The notes beneath the pieces are model-generated. The model was not told the origin of the DNA and ran no database searches. It saw only the letters and a program-made list of their open reading frames with translations. A stretch of DNA of 64,000 nucleotides from Methanosphaera sp. ISO3-F5 (lineage in GTDB: Archaea; Methanobacteriota; Methanobacteria; Methanobacteriales; Methanobacteriaceae), in the NCBI RefSeq assembly GCF_034480035.2, contig NZ_CP118753.2, positions 248,001 to 312,000 of the forward strand. The letters run 5' to 3'. Each line of letters opens with the position of its first letter. Position 1 is the stretch's first letter. The translations under genes were made by a program, and so were the position numbers. Below are positions 26,327 to 35,417 of the stretch, one piece after another.

Positions 26327-27991
26327 ATGAAAATGATGGAAATTTTAAGAATATTATACAATGAAAATGAAATTTTGGGTGCTAAAGTAATTTCTGAAGA
26401 ATTAAATAATAGAGGATATTCTTTAGGGGAAAGAGCAGTAAGATATCATATGCATATTCTTGATGAAAAAGGTTTGACAGAAAAAATTGGATATAAAGGT
26501 CGAAAAATAACATCTAAAGGAATAGATGAACTTAAAAAAGGATTAATATATGATCAAGTGGATTTCACATATTCTCGTTTTCAAGAAAAAATGTATAATG
26601 TATCCTTAGATTACAATACTTCAAAAGGATTAGTTATAGTAAATTTGTCTAGTATTAATGAAGTTGATTCAAAAGATATTATAGATGAATTCTTTAAAAA
26701 TGGGCTGGCAGTAAGTCAAAAATATAATTTTTACGAACAAAATAATGAAACTTATATTGAAACAGTATGTGGAACAACAATTGATGGTGTCTTCCAAAAA
26801 AATGGAATAGTTACTAAACCATTATATGGTGGATTATTAAAAGTTGAAGATTATACTCCTATTAATTTCATAGAACAGATATCTTATGAAAAAACATCTA
26901 TCACTCCTCTTGAAGCATTCACAAGTCATGATAACACGTCAGTATTGGATGTTGCTAATGATGGAACCGGTGTAATTCCCGCAAATTTCAGAATCATTCC
27001 AGCGTCTAAACGTGATGATGCAATAAAAATCATTAATAAATTATCTAAAATAGGTGTTGGTGGAGTAATACATGTTGGTGAAGCAGGTAAATCTGTATTG
27101 GGAATTCCAGTTCCAGAAAACATGATTGGAATAGTGATTATAGGTGGAGTAGCTCCTTTATGTGCTGCCCAGGAAAGTGGTTATGATTTAAATATCAAAC
27201 TTGCTGATAGTTTTGCCGAATATAGTCAAATGTCATTAGTTCATAAGAATGTTAAATTACCTCTAAAAAAATGTTCTAAAAAATCTAAACAGAATGTTTC
27301 ATTTGTTTTAAATAAAATATATAATTTAATATCTAATGTGGATTATGATATTGAATCTTTTACCGGAAATGTTATTTCAAACATATCTTATATTGAAAAA
27401 ACATTTGTGGATGATGCTATTGAAATATTGGATAATTTATATAAAAATAAACAGGAATACTGTATGGGGAATAATTATGCTCTTGTTGATGAAAAAGATG
27501 ATAAAATAGGTATAGCTACTATTTGTAGTTTAACTATTGATGGAATTTTAACTAATTATGGAATTAATGTTAATCCAGTTTATAGTGGTATTCTTGATAT
27601 TTATAAGAAGAACAGACGCTTTATAGAACTTGTATCTTATAAAGGTTCTTCTGTAGATCCTCATGAAATTTTTATCAAAAAAAATATGCATGATATAAAT
27701 GGTTCTTTATCTAATGATGGTAAGATATTGGCAAGTGTGCATACAGTTCCTTATGTTTCTCGTGATGCAAGTAAAGATATTTTGGATATTATAAAAAAAT
27801 CTGGTTTCGATGTACTTAAACTTGGTCAAACTAATGAATATATGTATAATGCAAAAATAGAAAAATATCATTTTGGTTATGTTGTACCTGGCGGTTTAAA
27901 TCCTATAGCTGCTATTAAAGAAGAGGGGATACCTGTTGATGTAAAATCTATAGAAAGGATTATGGATTATTCTTCTTTTGAAGAGTTATAA
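26327..27991 (+). CDS. nrpR: Nitrogen repressor NrpR (winged helix plus two NrpR domains)
   Basis: The 554-residue repressor blocks nif and glnA genes when nitrogen is plentiful and is released by 2-oxoglutarate. A winged-helix domain (about residues 1-75, with GERAVRYHMHILDEKGLT) is followed by two related effector domains (about 85-310 and 330-554). Each has a GTTIDGVFQKNGIV/SLTIDGILTNYGIN motif and ends in a glycine-rich strand (GIVIIGGVAPLCAAQESG and GYVVPGGLNPIAAIKEEG). A double-domain protein is the single-polypeptide version of the repressor. A near-complete ribosome site (GGATGTGAT) lies 7 nt before an in-frame ATC at 26303, not before the ATG used here, so the protein may be eight residues longer (xTVQQETD). 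Confidence 0.93.
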   Translation: MKMMEILRILYNENEILGAKVISEELNNRGYSLGERAVRYHMHILDEKGLTEKIGYKGRKITSKGIDELKKGLIYDQVDFTYSRFQEKMYNVSLDYNTSKGLVIVNLSSINEVDSKDIIDEFFKNGLAVSQKYNFYEQNNETYIETVCGTTIDGVFQKNGIVTKPLYGGLLKVEDYTPINFIEQISYEKTSITPLEAFTSHDNTSVLDVANDGTGVIPANFRIIPASKRDDAIKIINKLSKIGVGGVIHVGEAGKSVLGIPVPENMIGIVIIGGVAPLCAAQESGYDLNIKLADSFAEYSQMSLVHKNVKLPLKKCSKKSKQNVSFVLNKIYNLISNVDYDIESFTGNVISNISYIEKTFVDDAIEILDNLYKNKQEYCMGNNYALVDEKDDKIGIATICSLTIDGILTNYGINVNPVYSGILDIYKKNRRFIELVSYKGSSVDPHEIFIKKNMHDINGSLSNDGKILASVHTVPYVSRDASKDILDIIKKSGFDVLKLGQTNEYMYNAKIEKYHFGYVVPGGLNPIAAIKEEGIPVDVKSIERIMDYSSFEEL

Positions 27992-28205
27992 TTCATTTTA
28001 TATTTCTTATTTTTCCATAGTTTGTTATTATTTTTAATTGTTTTTGTCTCTTTATTGCTGTTTTATATTTTTCCAAGTAATTTTTAAGTATTCCTAAAAA
28101 TCAATTGATTTAAATACTTTTTTTAATAGAGTTACAGTTATACAATGGTAGGTATTGTTTAAGGAGTAAAATAAAACTTATTATTTGTATAATTGGTGAT
28201 TTAAT

Positions 28206-28256
28206 ATGGTTAATCAAGTTTTGAATAACTTGGTAAATAAAATAAGAGTGATTTAA
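28206..28256 (+). CDS. Possible 16-codon leader ORF before the ferredoxin gene
   Basis: An ATG at 28206 opens MVNQVLNNLVNKIRVI and stops at 28254-28256, one base before the ferredoxin ATG. Its ribosome site and start (GTGATTTAATATGG) are repeated exactly at the ferredoxin start, so the two sites look duplicated. It may couple or attenuate translation, or be a fossil of the duplication. I have no evidence that the peptide is made. Confidence 0.3.
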   Translation: MVNQVLNNLVNKIRVI

Positions 28257-28257
28257 T

Positions 28258-28449
28258 ATGGCAATAATTATTGATACAAGTATATGTCAAGGAGTAGATG
28301 CATGTCCAGAACACGGATTATGTATAGAAATATGTGCATTAAATGCATTAGATAATGTTGATGGTAGACCAGTAGTTAATGAGGATGCATGTCCGGAATG
28401 TGGTCTGTGCATTATGAATTGTCCAAAAGAAGCTATTTCTAAACCATAA
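28258..28449 (+). CDS. Small 2[4Fe-4S] ferredoxin
   Basis: A 63-residue electron carrier. The second cluster motif is regular (CPECGLCIMNCPKEAI). The first is stretched, reading CQGVDACPEHGLCIEIC, with extra residues between the first Cys and the CxxC part. This pattern is seen in a group of small archaeal ferredoxins. GTGAT lies before the ATG. It stands alone between nrpR and the convergent purP gene, so its partner enzyme is unknown. It is separate from the Fwd ferredoxin at 29845. Confidence 0.85.
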   Translation: MAIIIDTSICQGVDACPEHGLCIEICALNALDNVDGRPVVNEDACPECGLCIMNCPKEAISKP

Positions 28450-28542
28450 GTTTTATATTTATATTTTTTTATTCTATTTTTAATTTTTATTAATTCATTT
28501 TTTTTTTTAAAAAAAGGGGAATTTAAGGGGATTAATTAAGAT

Positions 28543-29634
28543 TTATGTTATTATAACATCTAGTTTATCATCTTTTATAGCGTTTTTAATTTCTCTTGAA
28601 ATTCTACGACCCATACTCATAACTTCACCAAATTGGATGTATGAGTAAGCTGAACCATTCATGAATGTGTTTGTACCACCATCAATACGAGCACTCATTT
28701 CAAATATAACAATTTCACGATCATCATTTACTAGGCATTGTAGACAAAATGGACCGTTCATACCAGGTTTAACTAATTCTTTTGCTGTTTCAACGAGTTT
28801 ATCACCGTTTTCAAATACTTGTGGTAATAAGGATTCTCTGATTACAACAGGATGGTTTCCACTAACAACATATGATGGACTTAGATTTGCTTCAATTTGT
28901 TCTTGGGCTGGAATTCTTACAATTCCATCAATGTTTGTTTCATATCTACTATCCATACCTAGAACTTCTACTTCATCTTTTAAAGCAGAGTAGAAATAAT
29001 GAATACAGAAGTTTGTTCCACATACATATTCTTCTATATGTGCATCTTTAACATCTTCATCAGTTATCCATCCTCTTGATTTCATTTCATCAATTTTTTC
29101 TTGGAATTCATCATAACTTGAGCAGATAAAGTATCCTTGTCCTCCTCTTGCCCCAGGGAATTTGACCATAACTGCTTTATCAATATCTTCAGGATTTTCG
29201 TATTTATTTGGCATTCTGATACCTGATTCGGTAATCATTTTTCTTTCTTTATCTCTTTCTGCTTCCCATCTTAGGATGTCACGGTTTCCAAACATAGGTA
29301 CATTGAATTTGTCTTCAACATTGCTTAAACCAGCATAAGCAACAAATGATCCATGAGGTACAACAATAGCATTCATTGCTTTTAGTTGTTCTTGAACTTC
29401 TTCATTTACTATGTCTTTATATTCATCGACAAATATAAATTCATCAGCCACTCCAAATCTTTGGTATGGTACTTCTTTTCCTTTTTCACATACTACTGCT
29501 GTTCTGAATCCTTCTTGTTTTGCTCCTCTAAGAATATGTAAAGCTGTGTGACTACCAAGTGTAGCTATTGTAATATTTTCTTTATCATATCCTTCAAGTA
29601 TTTTATTTATGTCTTCTTTTTTTACTTTTCCCAT
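28543..29634 (-). CDS. purP: FAICAR synthetase PurP (formate-dependent)
   Basis: The 363-residue ATP-grasp enzyme forms FAICAR from AICAR, formate and ATP, the archaeal replacement for a PurH step in purine synthesis. Family motifs are ATLGSHTALHILRGAKQEGF near the N-terminus, VMVKFPGARGGQGYFI (ATP-grasp lid, about 150), EYVCGTNFCIHYFYS (about 207) and EMSARIDGGTNTFMNGS (about 315). GGTG lies 6 nt before the ATG. The divergent fwd operon starts 210 bp away. Confidence 0.94.
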   Translation of the reverse strand: MGKVKKEDINKILEGYDKENITIATLGSHTALHILRGAKQEGFRTAVVCEKGKEVPYQRFGVADEFIFVDEYKDIVNEEVQEQLKAMNAIVVPHGSFVAYAGLSNVEDKFNVPMFGNRDILRWEAERDKERKMITESGIRMPNKYENPEDIDKAVMVKFPGARGGQGYFICSSYDEFQEKIDEMKSRGWITDEDVKDAHIEEYVCGTNFCIHYFYSALKDEVEVLGMDSRYETNIDGIVRIPAQEQIEANLSPSYVVSGNHPVVIRESLLPQVFENGDKLVETAKELVKPGMNGPFCLQCLVNDDREIVIFEMSARIDGGTNTFMNGSAYSYIQFGEVMSMGRRISREIKNAIKDDKLDVIIT

Positions 29635-29775
29635 TTTTTACACCATATATATCATGAATATTAATGATAATTTATATTCATATTTTTGTATATTCTTATT
29701 AAAATAGTAATTTATATTTAATTTTATGATTAAAATTTCTGCTTTTAAACAACTAGAAAAATACTAAAAATTTGA

Positions 29776-29790
29776 ATTATATAAATATAT
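29776..29790 (+). promoter_or_regulatory. Probable promoter of the fwd operon
   Basis: ATTATATAAATATA at this site has the form of an archaeal TATA box, lies about 60 bp before the first fwd gene, and is preceded by an A-rich BRE-like run. The background is AT-rich, so this is the best of several candidates. Confidence 0.35.
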
Positions 29791-29844
29791 TCAAGTTTGA
29801 AAATAATGACATAATCAAATTAATTATTTAGTAAGGAGTTTAAC

Positions 29845-30075
29845 ATGTTAAAGGTAAATCAAGATCATTGTTTGGGGTGTGGTGCATGTATAATAGTGTG
29901 TCCAGTAAACCAGAAAATATGTCCGGAGGTAATTGGAGGAAATGGTCCGGATACAACTGATGTAATTATGTTAGTAGAAAATGGGATTATAAAATTGTTT
30001 CACCCCGAAAAATGTATAGGCTGTAGAAGCTGTACAAATACTTGTCCAACTAAGTCAATATATCATGGAGAATAA
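29845..30075 (+). CDS. fwdG: Formylmethanofuran dehydrogenase ferredoxin subunit FwdG
   Basis: This 76-residue 2[4Fe-4S] protein brings electrons to the tungsten/molybdenum formylmethanofuran dehydrogenase, the first enzyme of CO2 reduction to methane. Cluster motifs are CLGCGACIIVCPVNQKIC (about 9-26) and CIGCRSCTNTCPTKSI (about 56-71). GGAG lies 6 nt before the ATG. The operon order is fwdG-D-B-A-C. FwdF and FwdH are not in this window. Confidence 0.9.
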   Translation: MLKVNQDHCLGCGACIIVCPVNQKICPEVIGGNGPDTTDVIMLVENGIIKLFHPEKCIGCRSCTNTCPTKSIYHGE

Positions 30076-30079
30076 AAAT

Positions 30080-30523
30080 ATGGAAGTAATAATAAACACA
30101 GGAACAAGTATCATACAAGCTTTTTATGAGAAAAAAGGTTCAACACTAAAAGATGAGTATAGACAATCTACTGCAGTAGCCTTTATGGATGTAAAGGATA
30201 TGGAAAAAATGTCACTAAAACCAAGGGATAAAATCAAAGTTCAGACAGATTGGGGCGAAGTTGTATTATTTGTGGATAAATCCCATGATTCTCCTCATGA
30301 AGGAATGATTTTTATACCAAAAGGACCTTGGGCAAACATTGTAATCAGTCCCGAAACTTACTGTTGTAACATCCCTACTTACAAGGGTATACCGGCATCT
30401 ATAACAAAAACAGATGAAGACGTCTTATTAGTTTCACAATTAATGAATAAAACATATAACAAATACAATTTAAGTCCAGAAAACTTATCGGATAAACCAA
30501 TTTATAAGAAAAAGGAGGATTAA
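30080..30523 (+). CDS. fwdD: Formylmethanofuran dehydrogenase subunit D (pterin-binding)
   Basis: The 147-residue subunit binds part of the molybdopterin dinucleotide and matches the C-terminal lobe of molybdopterin oxidoreductases. The fold is visible as [30 protein letters not shown], and the [17 protein letters not shown] motif with [11 protein letters not shown]-like end. I use the ATG at 30080, with GGAG 9 nt upstream. The ATG at 30065 overlaps the fwdG stop and adds five residues. fwdB starts 4 bp after it. Confidence 0.92.
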   Translation: MEVIINTGTSIIQAFYEKKGSTLKDEYRQSTAVAFMDVKDMEKMSLKPRDKIKVQTDWGEVVLFVDKSHDSPHEGMIFIPKGPWANIVISPETYCCNIPTYKGIPASITKTDEDVLLVSQLMNKTYNKYNLSPENLSDKPIYKKKED

Positions 30524-30527
30524 ATTC

Positions 30528-31865
30528 ATGGAAACACCAATAACCGATTATGATGAAGAAGTAAAAAATTGTTCTTGTTCTTATTGTGGAAACAATTGTG
30601 ATGACATAACATATCTGTTAAAAAATAATAACATTGTTGGAGTTCGACATGCATGTCGTATAGGCGCAAGTAAAATAATAAACGATCAAGATCAAAGATT
30701 ACTAAATCCTATGGTAAGAAATGAAGAAGGACTCCTTGAAGAAACAACATGGGATGAAGCATTAGATAAAACAGCCAAATTATTATATGAAAGCACAAGA
30801 CCTGTATTATATGGGTGGGGAGAAACATCTGTAGAAGCAATAAAGAAAGGAATAAAAATTGCAGAATTATCAGGCTCAGTTATAGATAATCAATCAACGA
30901 TATGTCATGGTTCCACAATTCAAGCATTTCAAAATGTAGGACACCCTGTGATGACATTAGGTGAAGTAAAAAACAGGGCAGATGTAATAATATATGTTGG
31001 AACAAATCCGATGGATGATCATCCAAGACATTTATCTAGGTACACAACATTTCCTGAGGGATTTTTCAGAAGAAATGGAAGAAATGACCGGACAGTAATA
31101 ACATTGGATCCTAAATTTACAAATACTGCAAAAGTATCTGATGAATGGATACAATTCAATATGAATGAAGATTATTTATTATTCAATGCATTAAGAACTA
31201 TTCTTAGGGGAGAAACAATAGAAGAAAATGAAATAGCAGGAGTACCAGTGGAACAATTAAACAAGTTAATAAACATAATGAAAAACGCAGAATATGGCGC
31301 ATTATTTTTTGGATTAGGCGTATCTCAGACACTAGCAAAACAGAAAAATGTGGATGTTTTAATTCAATTAATAGAAGATTTAAACAGATATTCTAAATGG
31401 TCTATGTTACCTATGAGAGGATTCTTTAATGTAAGTGGATTTAATATTGCATTAACCTCTGAAACAGGGTATCCTTATGGAGTGGATTTTTCAAGAGGAT
31501 ATCCTAGATTTATGGTGGGTGAAACAACAACTATTGACTTATTAAATAGAAGGGAACCTGATTTTTTCATGGCGATTTCAGCAGATCCTGGTGTTCAATT
31601 TCCAGGATATTCAATACAACACTTAACTCAAATTCCTACAGTACAAATTGATACGCATTGGGGACCATACACGGAATTATCGGATATTGTTCTGCCAAGT
31701 ACTAGAGTTGGCGTGGAAACAGAAGGAACAGCTTATCGTATGGATTCAATTCCACTGTTCATGAAAAAAGTAATAGATAAACCTGAAAACTGTCATTCAG
31801 ATGAATGGATTTTAACAGAATTATATAAAAGAGTAGAAACACTAAAAAATGGGGATGAAAACTAA
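30528..31865 (+). CDS. fwdB: Formylmethanofuran dehydrogenase catalytic subunit B
   Basis: The 445-residue subunit carries the metal-pterin active site. It starts with a 4Fe-4S binding motif (CSYCGNNC and the later HACR, about residues 17-43). The metal ligand is Cys126 in QSTICHGST, where some methanogens have selenocysteine, so this is the Cys form. [12 protein letters not shown] and the late [18 protein letters not shown] are typical. The stop codon overlaps the fwdA start by one base (TAATG). GGAGG lies 9 nt before the ATG. The metal (W or Mo) cannot be told from the sequence. Confidence 0.95.
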   Translation: METPITDYDEEVKNCSCSYCGNNCDDITYLLKNNNIVGVRHACRIGASKIINDQDQRLLNPMVRNEEGLLEETTWDEALDKTAKLLYESTRPVLYGWGETSVEAIKKGIKIAELSGSVIDNQSTICHGSTIQAFQNVGHPVMTLGEVKNRADVIIYVGTNPMDDHPRHLSRYTTFPEGFFRRNGRNDRTVITLDPKFTNTAKVSDEWIQFNMNEDYLLFNALRTILRGETIEENEIAGVPVEQLNKLINIMKNAEYGALFFGLGVSQTLAKQKNVDVLIQLIEDLNRYSKWSMLPMRGFFNVSGFNIALTSETGYPYGVDFSRGYPRFMVGETTTIDLLNRREPDFFMAISADPGVQFPGYSIQHLTQIPTVQIDTHWGPYTELSDIVLPSTRVGVETEGTAYRMDSIPLFMKKVIDKPENCHSDEWILTELYKRVETLKNGDEN

Positions 31866-33604
31866 TGGAATATGTTCTAAAAAATGGAATAGTATATGAT
31901 CCAAAAAATAATATTGATGGAGAACAAATGGACATATTCATCAAAGACAATAAAATAGTGGATAAGGTATCAAATAATGCAAAAATACTTGATATAACTG
32001 GTAAGTTGGTTATGCCAGGGGGAGTAGACTTACATTCTCATATAGCAGGTCCAAAATTGTCTATAGGCAGATTATATCGGCCTGAAGATATTAGGCGAGG
32101 AATCAAACCAGCAACCAAAAATGATATTTCCGGTTTTGAAGCAGGATTCTCATTACCTACTTGTCCAACAATAGGATATCGTTACACAAAAATGGGTTAT
32201 ACTACAGTTACAGAAGCAGCTGTTCCCCCATTAGAAGCAAAACATGCTCATGAAGAAATAAACAGTATTCCTAATTTGGATATTCCTACACTAACATTAT
32301 TCGGAAACAATTGGTTCATGCTAAAATATGTGAAAGAGAACAGGTTGGATGATTTAACATACTTTATATCCAAATGGTTAAAACTAGCTAAGGGTTATGG
32401 TATAAAAATTGTAAACCCCTGTGGAAGTGAAGCATGGGGTTGGGGAAAGAATGTTGACGGACTAGATGATCCTGAACCTCATTGGGGAGTTACTGGACGT
32501 GAAGTAATAACATCACTAACAAAAGTCAATGAACGATTGGGACTTCCACATTCAGTTCATGTACATACAAATGATTTAGGACATCCAGGAAATTATCTAA
32601 CCACATTAGAAACATTTGATTGTGTGAAAGACATAAAAAAGAATAAAAATGTGGATAGAAATCAAGTAATGCATTGTACACATATCCAATTCCACGCCTA
32701 TAAAGGAACATCATGGAGAGATGTGAGTTCTGGTGCTACAGAATTAATAAATTATATAAATAAGAATGAACACTTGACCTGTGACATAGGACAAATAACT
32801 TTTGATGAAACTACTACAATGACAGCAGATGCACCAATGGAATATGATTTATTCAGATTAACCGGACTTAAATGGGCTAATAAGGACATAGAAGTGGAAA
32901 CCTCTTCCGGCTTAATTCCATCAATATATTCCAAACATGCTCCTGTAAGTGTATTACAATGGGCTGTTGGTTTAGAATTTTTCATGGGAGTGAAAAATCC
33001 ATGGAAAATAGTGTTAACAACTGATTCACCTAATGCAGGACCATTTATCAGGTATCCTAAAATAATTTCCTGGATTATGAGTCAAGAAAAATTACAGGAT
33101 ATGTTGGATAATGAAGTCCATAATTGGGCAACAAAAAGAACAGACCTGGGCACTTATGACAGAGAATATTCTTGGAATGATATAGCTATAATTACAAGGG
33201 CAAGTCCGGCAAAAATACTTGGATTGAATGATAGAGGGCATTTGGGAGTAGGTGCTAAAGCAGATATTTCTGTATATGATATTGATGTAGATAATTTTGA
33301 TCCAACATTAAAATCCAATTCAGAAACCCTTGAAAATAAATTATTAAACAGTATGTATACTATTAAAGATGGAGAAATATTGGTTAAAGATGGAAACATT
33401 GTTAAATTAGTTAAAAGTAATCATATATGGTGTAATATTAATGGTTTAGAAAAAGAAGAAGAACAATTAATTAATAGAATAAAACCGGAGTTCAACAAGT
33501 ATTATACAATAAAATATGAAAATTATGGGGTTAATGATCATTATATTAAACCAGAAACAAGATTGAATATTAATTATGGTGGTGTCTCCAATGAAAATAA
33601 TTAA
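31865..33604 (+). CDS. fwdA: Formylmethanofuran dehydrogenase subunit A (amidohydrolase-type)
   Basis: This 579-residue subunit joins formate and methanofuran in a dinuclear metal site of the amidohydrolase fold. Metal ligands are visible in DLHSHIAGP (about residues 54-62), [12 protein letters not shown] (about 236) and [11 protein letters not shown] (about 268). Asp is likely in [12 protein letters not shown] (about 384). The protein ends within the start region of fwdC, so the two overlap by 14 bp. The full length matches the family. Confidence 0.95.
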   Translation: MEYVLKNGIVYDPKNNIDGEQMDIFIKDNKIVDKVSNNAKILDITGKLVMPGGVDLHSHIAGPKLSIGRLYRPEDIRRGIKPATKNDISGFEAGFSLPTCPTIGYRYTKMGYTTVTEAAVPPLEAKHAHEEINSIPNLDIPTLTLFGNNWFMLKYVKENRLDDLTYFISKWLKLAKGYGIKIVNPCGSEAWGWGKNVDGLDDPEPHWGVTGREVITSLTKVNERLGLPHSVHVHTNDLGHPGNYLTTLETFDCVKDIKKNKNVDRNQVMHCTHIQFHAYKGTSWRDVSSGATELINYINKNEHLTCDIGQITFDETTTMTADAPMEYDLFRLTGLKWANKDIEVETSSGLIPSIYSKHAPVSVLQWAVGLEFFMGVKNPWKIVLTTDSPNAGPFIRYPKIISWIMSQEKLQDMLDNEVHNWATKRTDLGTYDREYSWNDIAIITRASPAKILGLNDRGHLGVGAKADISVYDIDVDNFDPTLKSNSETLENKLLNSMYTIKDGEILVKDGNIVKLVKSNHIWCNINGLEKEEEQLINRIKPEFNKYYTIKYENYGVNDHYIKPETRLNINYGGVSNENN

Positions 33605-34379
33605 TCTGAAAAAGACTGTATCAACAAAAATATCCATAGAATTTGATAATGTTCTTCCGGAATTAATATATGATAAATCTGAAAAAGAAATTGAATCAGT
33701 TATAGTTTATTATGGAAACAAGGAAAAAAAATTATCTGACTTCTTTGATATAATAGTGGAAGGAACTTGTGATAATTCTAATGATTGTAAAATAATTATT
33801 GACGGTGATTTATCTAGGATAAAGCGAATTGGATATAACATGTCCTCTGGAATTATTGTTGCAAATGGTAATGTTGATTTTCATGTAGGTGCTCTCATGT
33901 CTGGAGGTCATATTATAGTAAATGGTAATGCGGAAAGTTATGCTGGTCGAGAAATGTCTGGGGGACTATTGGAAATCAATGGTGATGTTAAAGAATTCTG
34001 TGGCTCATCATATGCTGGTGATTGGAGAGGAATGTCTGGAGGAAAAATTGTTGTCAGGGGTAATGCCGGAAAACAGTTAGCAGAGTATATGATGGGTGGT
34101 GAAATAATTGTTGAAGGAAATTGTGATATTTTAGCAGGAGTTCACATGTCTGGTGGTTTAATATCTATTGGTGGCAATGTTAACCAATGGGTGGGTGGAC
34201 AAATGAAAAAAGGAACTATTATAGTTCAGGGTAATCTAGAGAAAATTCTTCCATCATTCAAGTTACAGGAGATAATTCATAATCCTAAAATTAATGGAAA
34301 TTACTTTATTGGAAAATATGAATTATATTCTGGAGATAATAGTGTGAAAGGTAAAGGTCAGTTATGGCTTAAAAAATAG
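33591..34379 (+). CDS. fwdC: Formylmethanofuran dehydrogenase subunit C (beta-helix)
   Basis: The 262-residue subunit has the repeated Gly-rich beta-helix of the glutamate-synthase C-terminal domain. Repeats of the form xxMSGGxIxVxGN are obvious from about residue 90 to 215 ([64 protein letters not shown]). I place the start at the ATG at 33591, with GGTGGT upstream; the open frame extends to 33576. It overlaps the end of fwdA, which implies translational coupling. Confidence 0.94.
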   Translation: MKIINLKKTVSTKISIEFDNVLPELIYDKSEKEIESVIVYYGNKEKKLSDFFDIIVEGTCDNSNDCKIIIDGDLSRIKRIGYNMSSGIIVANGNVDFHVGALMSGGHIIVNGNAESYAGREMSGGLLEINGDVKEFCGSSYAGDWRGMSGGKIVVRGNAGKQLAEYMMGGEIIVEGNCDILAGVHMSGGLISIGGNVNQWVGGQMKKGTIIVQGNLEKILPSFKLQEIIHNPKINGNYFIGKYELYSGDNSVKGKGQLWLKK

Positions 34380-34385
34380 GATATT

Positions 34386-34661
34386 ATGAAAGTTGAATCA
34401 ATAATATTAAAAGAGAATCAGTTAACTGAATATGTAGTAAATAATTTTGAGGAAGGAGCTATAGTTGAAATTTCATATAATAGAGTGTTTGTTCCCGGAA
34501 AAATTGTGCACGTTTATGATGATGCTACAGTTACTATTCAATTAATGGGTGAATTATTAAATCAAAGGGTGGATATTGATTTTAATGAAGTTAAACACGA
34601 GTTATTAGAAATAGTTTATACTTTTAAAGATAAGTCTGTTACATTAATTCTGGAAGATTAA
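34386..34661 (+). CDS. Small DUF2097-like protein at the end of the fwd operon
   Basis: The 91-residue soluble protein has no catalytic motif that I recognise. It looks like the DUF2097 group found in methanogens (SYNRVFVPGKIVHVYDDATV near residue 32), probably a small beta-rich fold. It starts 7 bp after fwdC with AGGAT upstream and is almost certainly co-transcribed. It could be an assembly or stability factor for the enzyme; this is inferred only from position. Confidence 0.65.
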   Translation: MKVESIILKENQLTEYVVNNFEEGAIVEISYNRVFVPGKIVHVYDDATVTIQLMGELLNQRVDIDFNEVKHELLEIVYTFKDKSVTLILED

Positions 34662-34688
34662 AAAAAAGTTTTAATTGGAAGATTTTGT

Positions 34689-35273
34689 TTATTCAAGTAC
34701 TGTATGTCTTGCTTTTAAATCTTCCTCTGTCTGTCCTAAGTTATGCATCATTTGGGCAATTGTTGAATCTAAAAATATTAATGCGCTAATTTCAAAGATA
34801 GTTCCCATAGGGGATAATGTTTGATGTTGCCCACTTATTTGACGACGAATATAGTTTGGTTCATCATCTATTTTGGTTCTTCCCTGAAGTTGTACAATAA
34901 GATCTGATTCTTTAGCTAAAGTACTGTCTGTGTATGAGGTGATTGCAATTATTTTTGCACCTATACTTTTTGCAATTCCTGTAGTACTTACTATATAACT
35001 TGTTTCACCAGAACCTGATATTGCAATTAAACAATCTTTGTCTGTAATTGCAGGGGTTATTGTTTCTCCTACAATGTATACGTTTAGTCCTAAGTGCATT
35101 AATCTCATACCGAAGGCTTTAGCAACTAAACCTGAACGTCCAAGTCCCATAATAAAGACATTGTCAACTTCTGAAATCATGTTGGTCATTTTAGTTATTT
35201 CTTCTGAACTAACTGATTTTGTGATTTTTGAAACATTTTCAATTATATCATTTAGTGCATCATCATAAATCAT
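34689..35273 (-). CDS. 6-phospho-3-hexuloisomerase
   Basis: This 194-residue SIS-domain isomerase interconverts hexulose 6-phosphate and fructose 6-phosphate. In archaea the reverse ribulose monophosphate route uses it to make ribose phosphate. The SIS core reads FIMGLGRSGLVAKAFGMRL (about 39), ISGSGETSYIV (about 84) and IIAITSYTDSTLAKESD (about 107). The C-terminal SPMGTIFEISALIFLD motif is also typical. AGGT lies 7 nt before the ATG. The synthase partner is not in this window. The gene converges on the fwd operon. Confidence 0.92.
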   Translation of the reverse strand: MIYDDALNDIIENVSKITKSVSSEEITKMTNMISEVDNVFIMGLGRSGLVAKAFGMRLMHLGLNVYIVGETITPAITDKDCLIAISGSGETSYIVSTTGIAKSIGAKIIAITSYTDSTLAKESDLIVQLQGRTKIDDEPNYIRRQISGQHQTLSPMGTIFEISALIFLDSTIAQMMHNLGQTEEDLKARHTVLE

Positions 35274-35417
35274 GTTTTTACCTACAATAATTAACTTTTC
35301 AATTTAACAGATAATGAATATTTTAATTTTATTATCATTAAATTATATGTAAACATTTATATTTACATTTTACTAATCTAATTTTATAACAAGTATATTT
35401 GTTGTGTGGTTGATTTT

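Noticed and set aside
30528-31865. Selenocysteine in FwdB
   Set aside because: The ligand codon encodes Cys in STICHG; there is no in-frame TGA.
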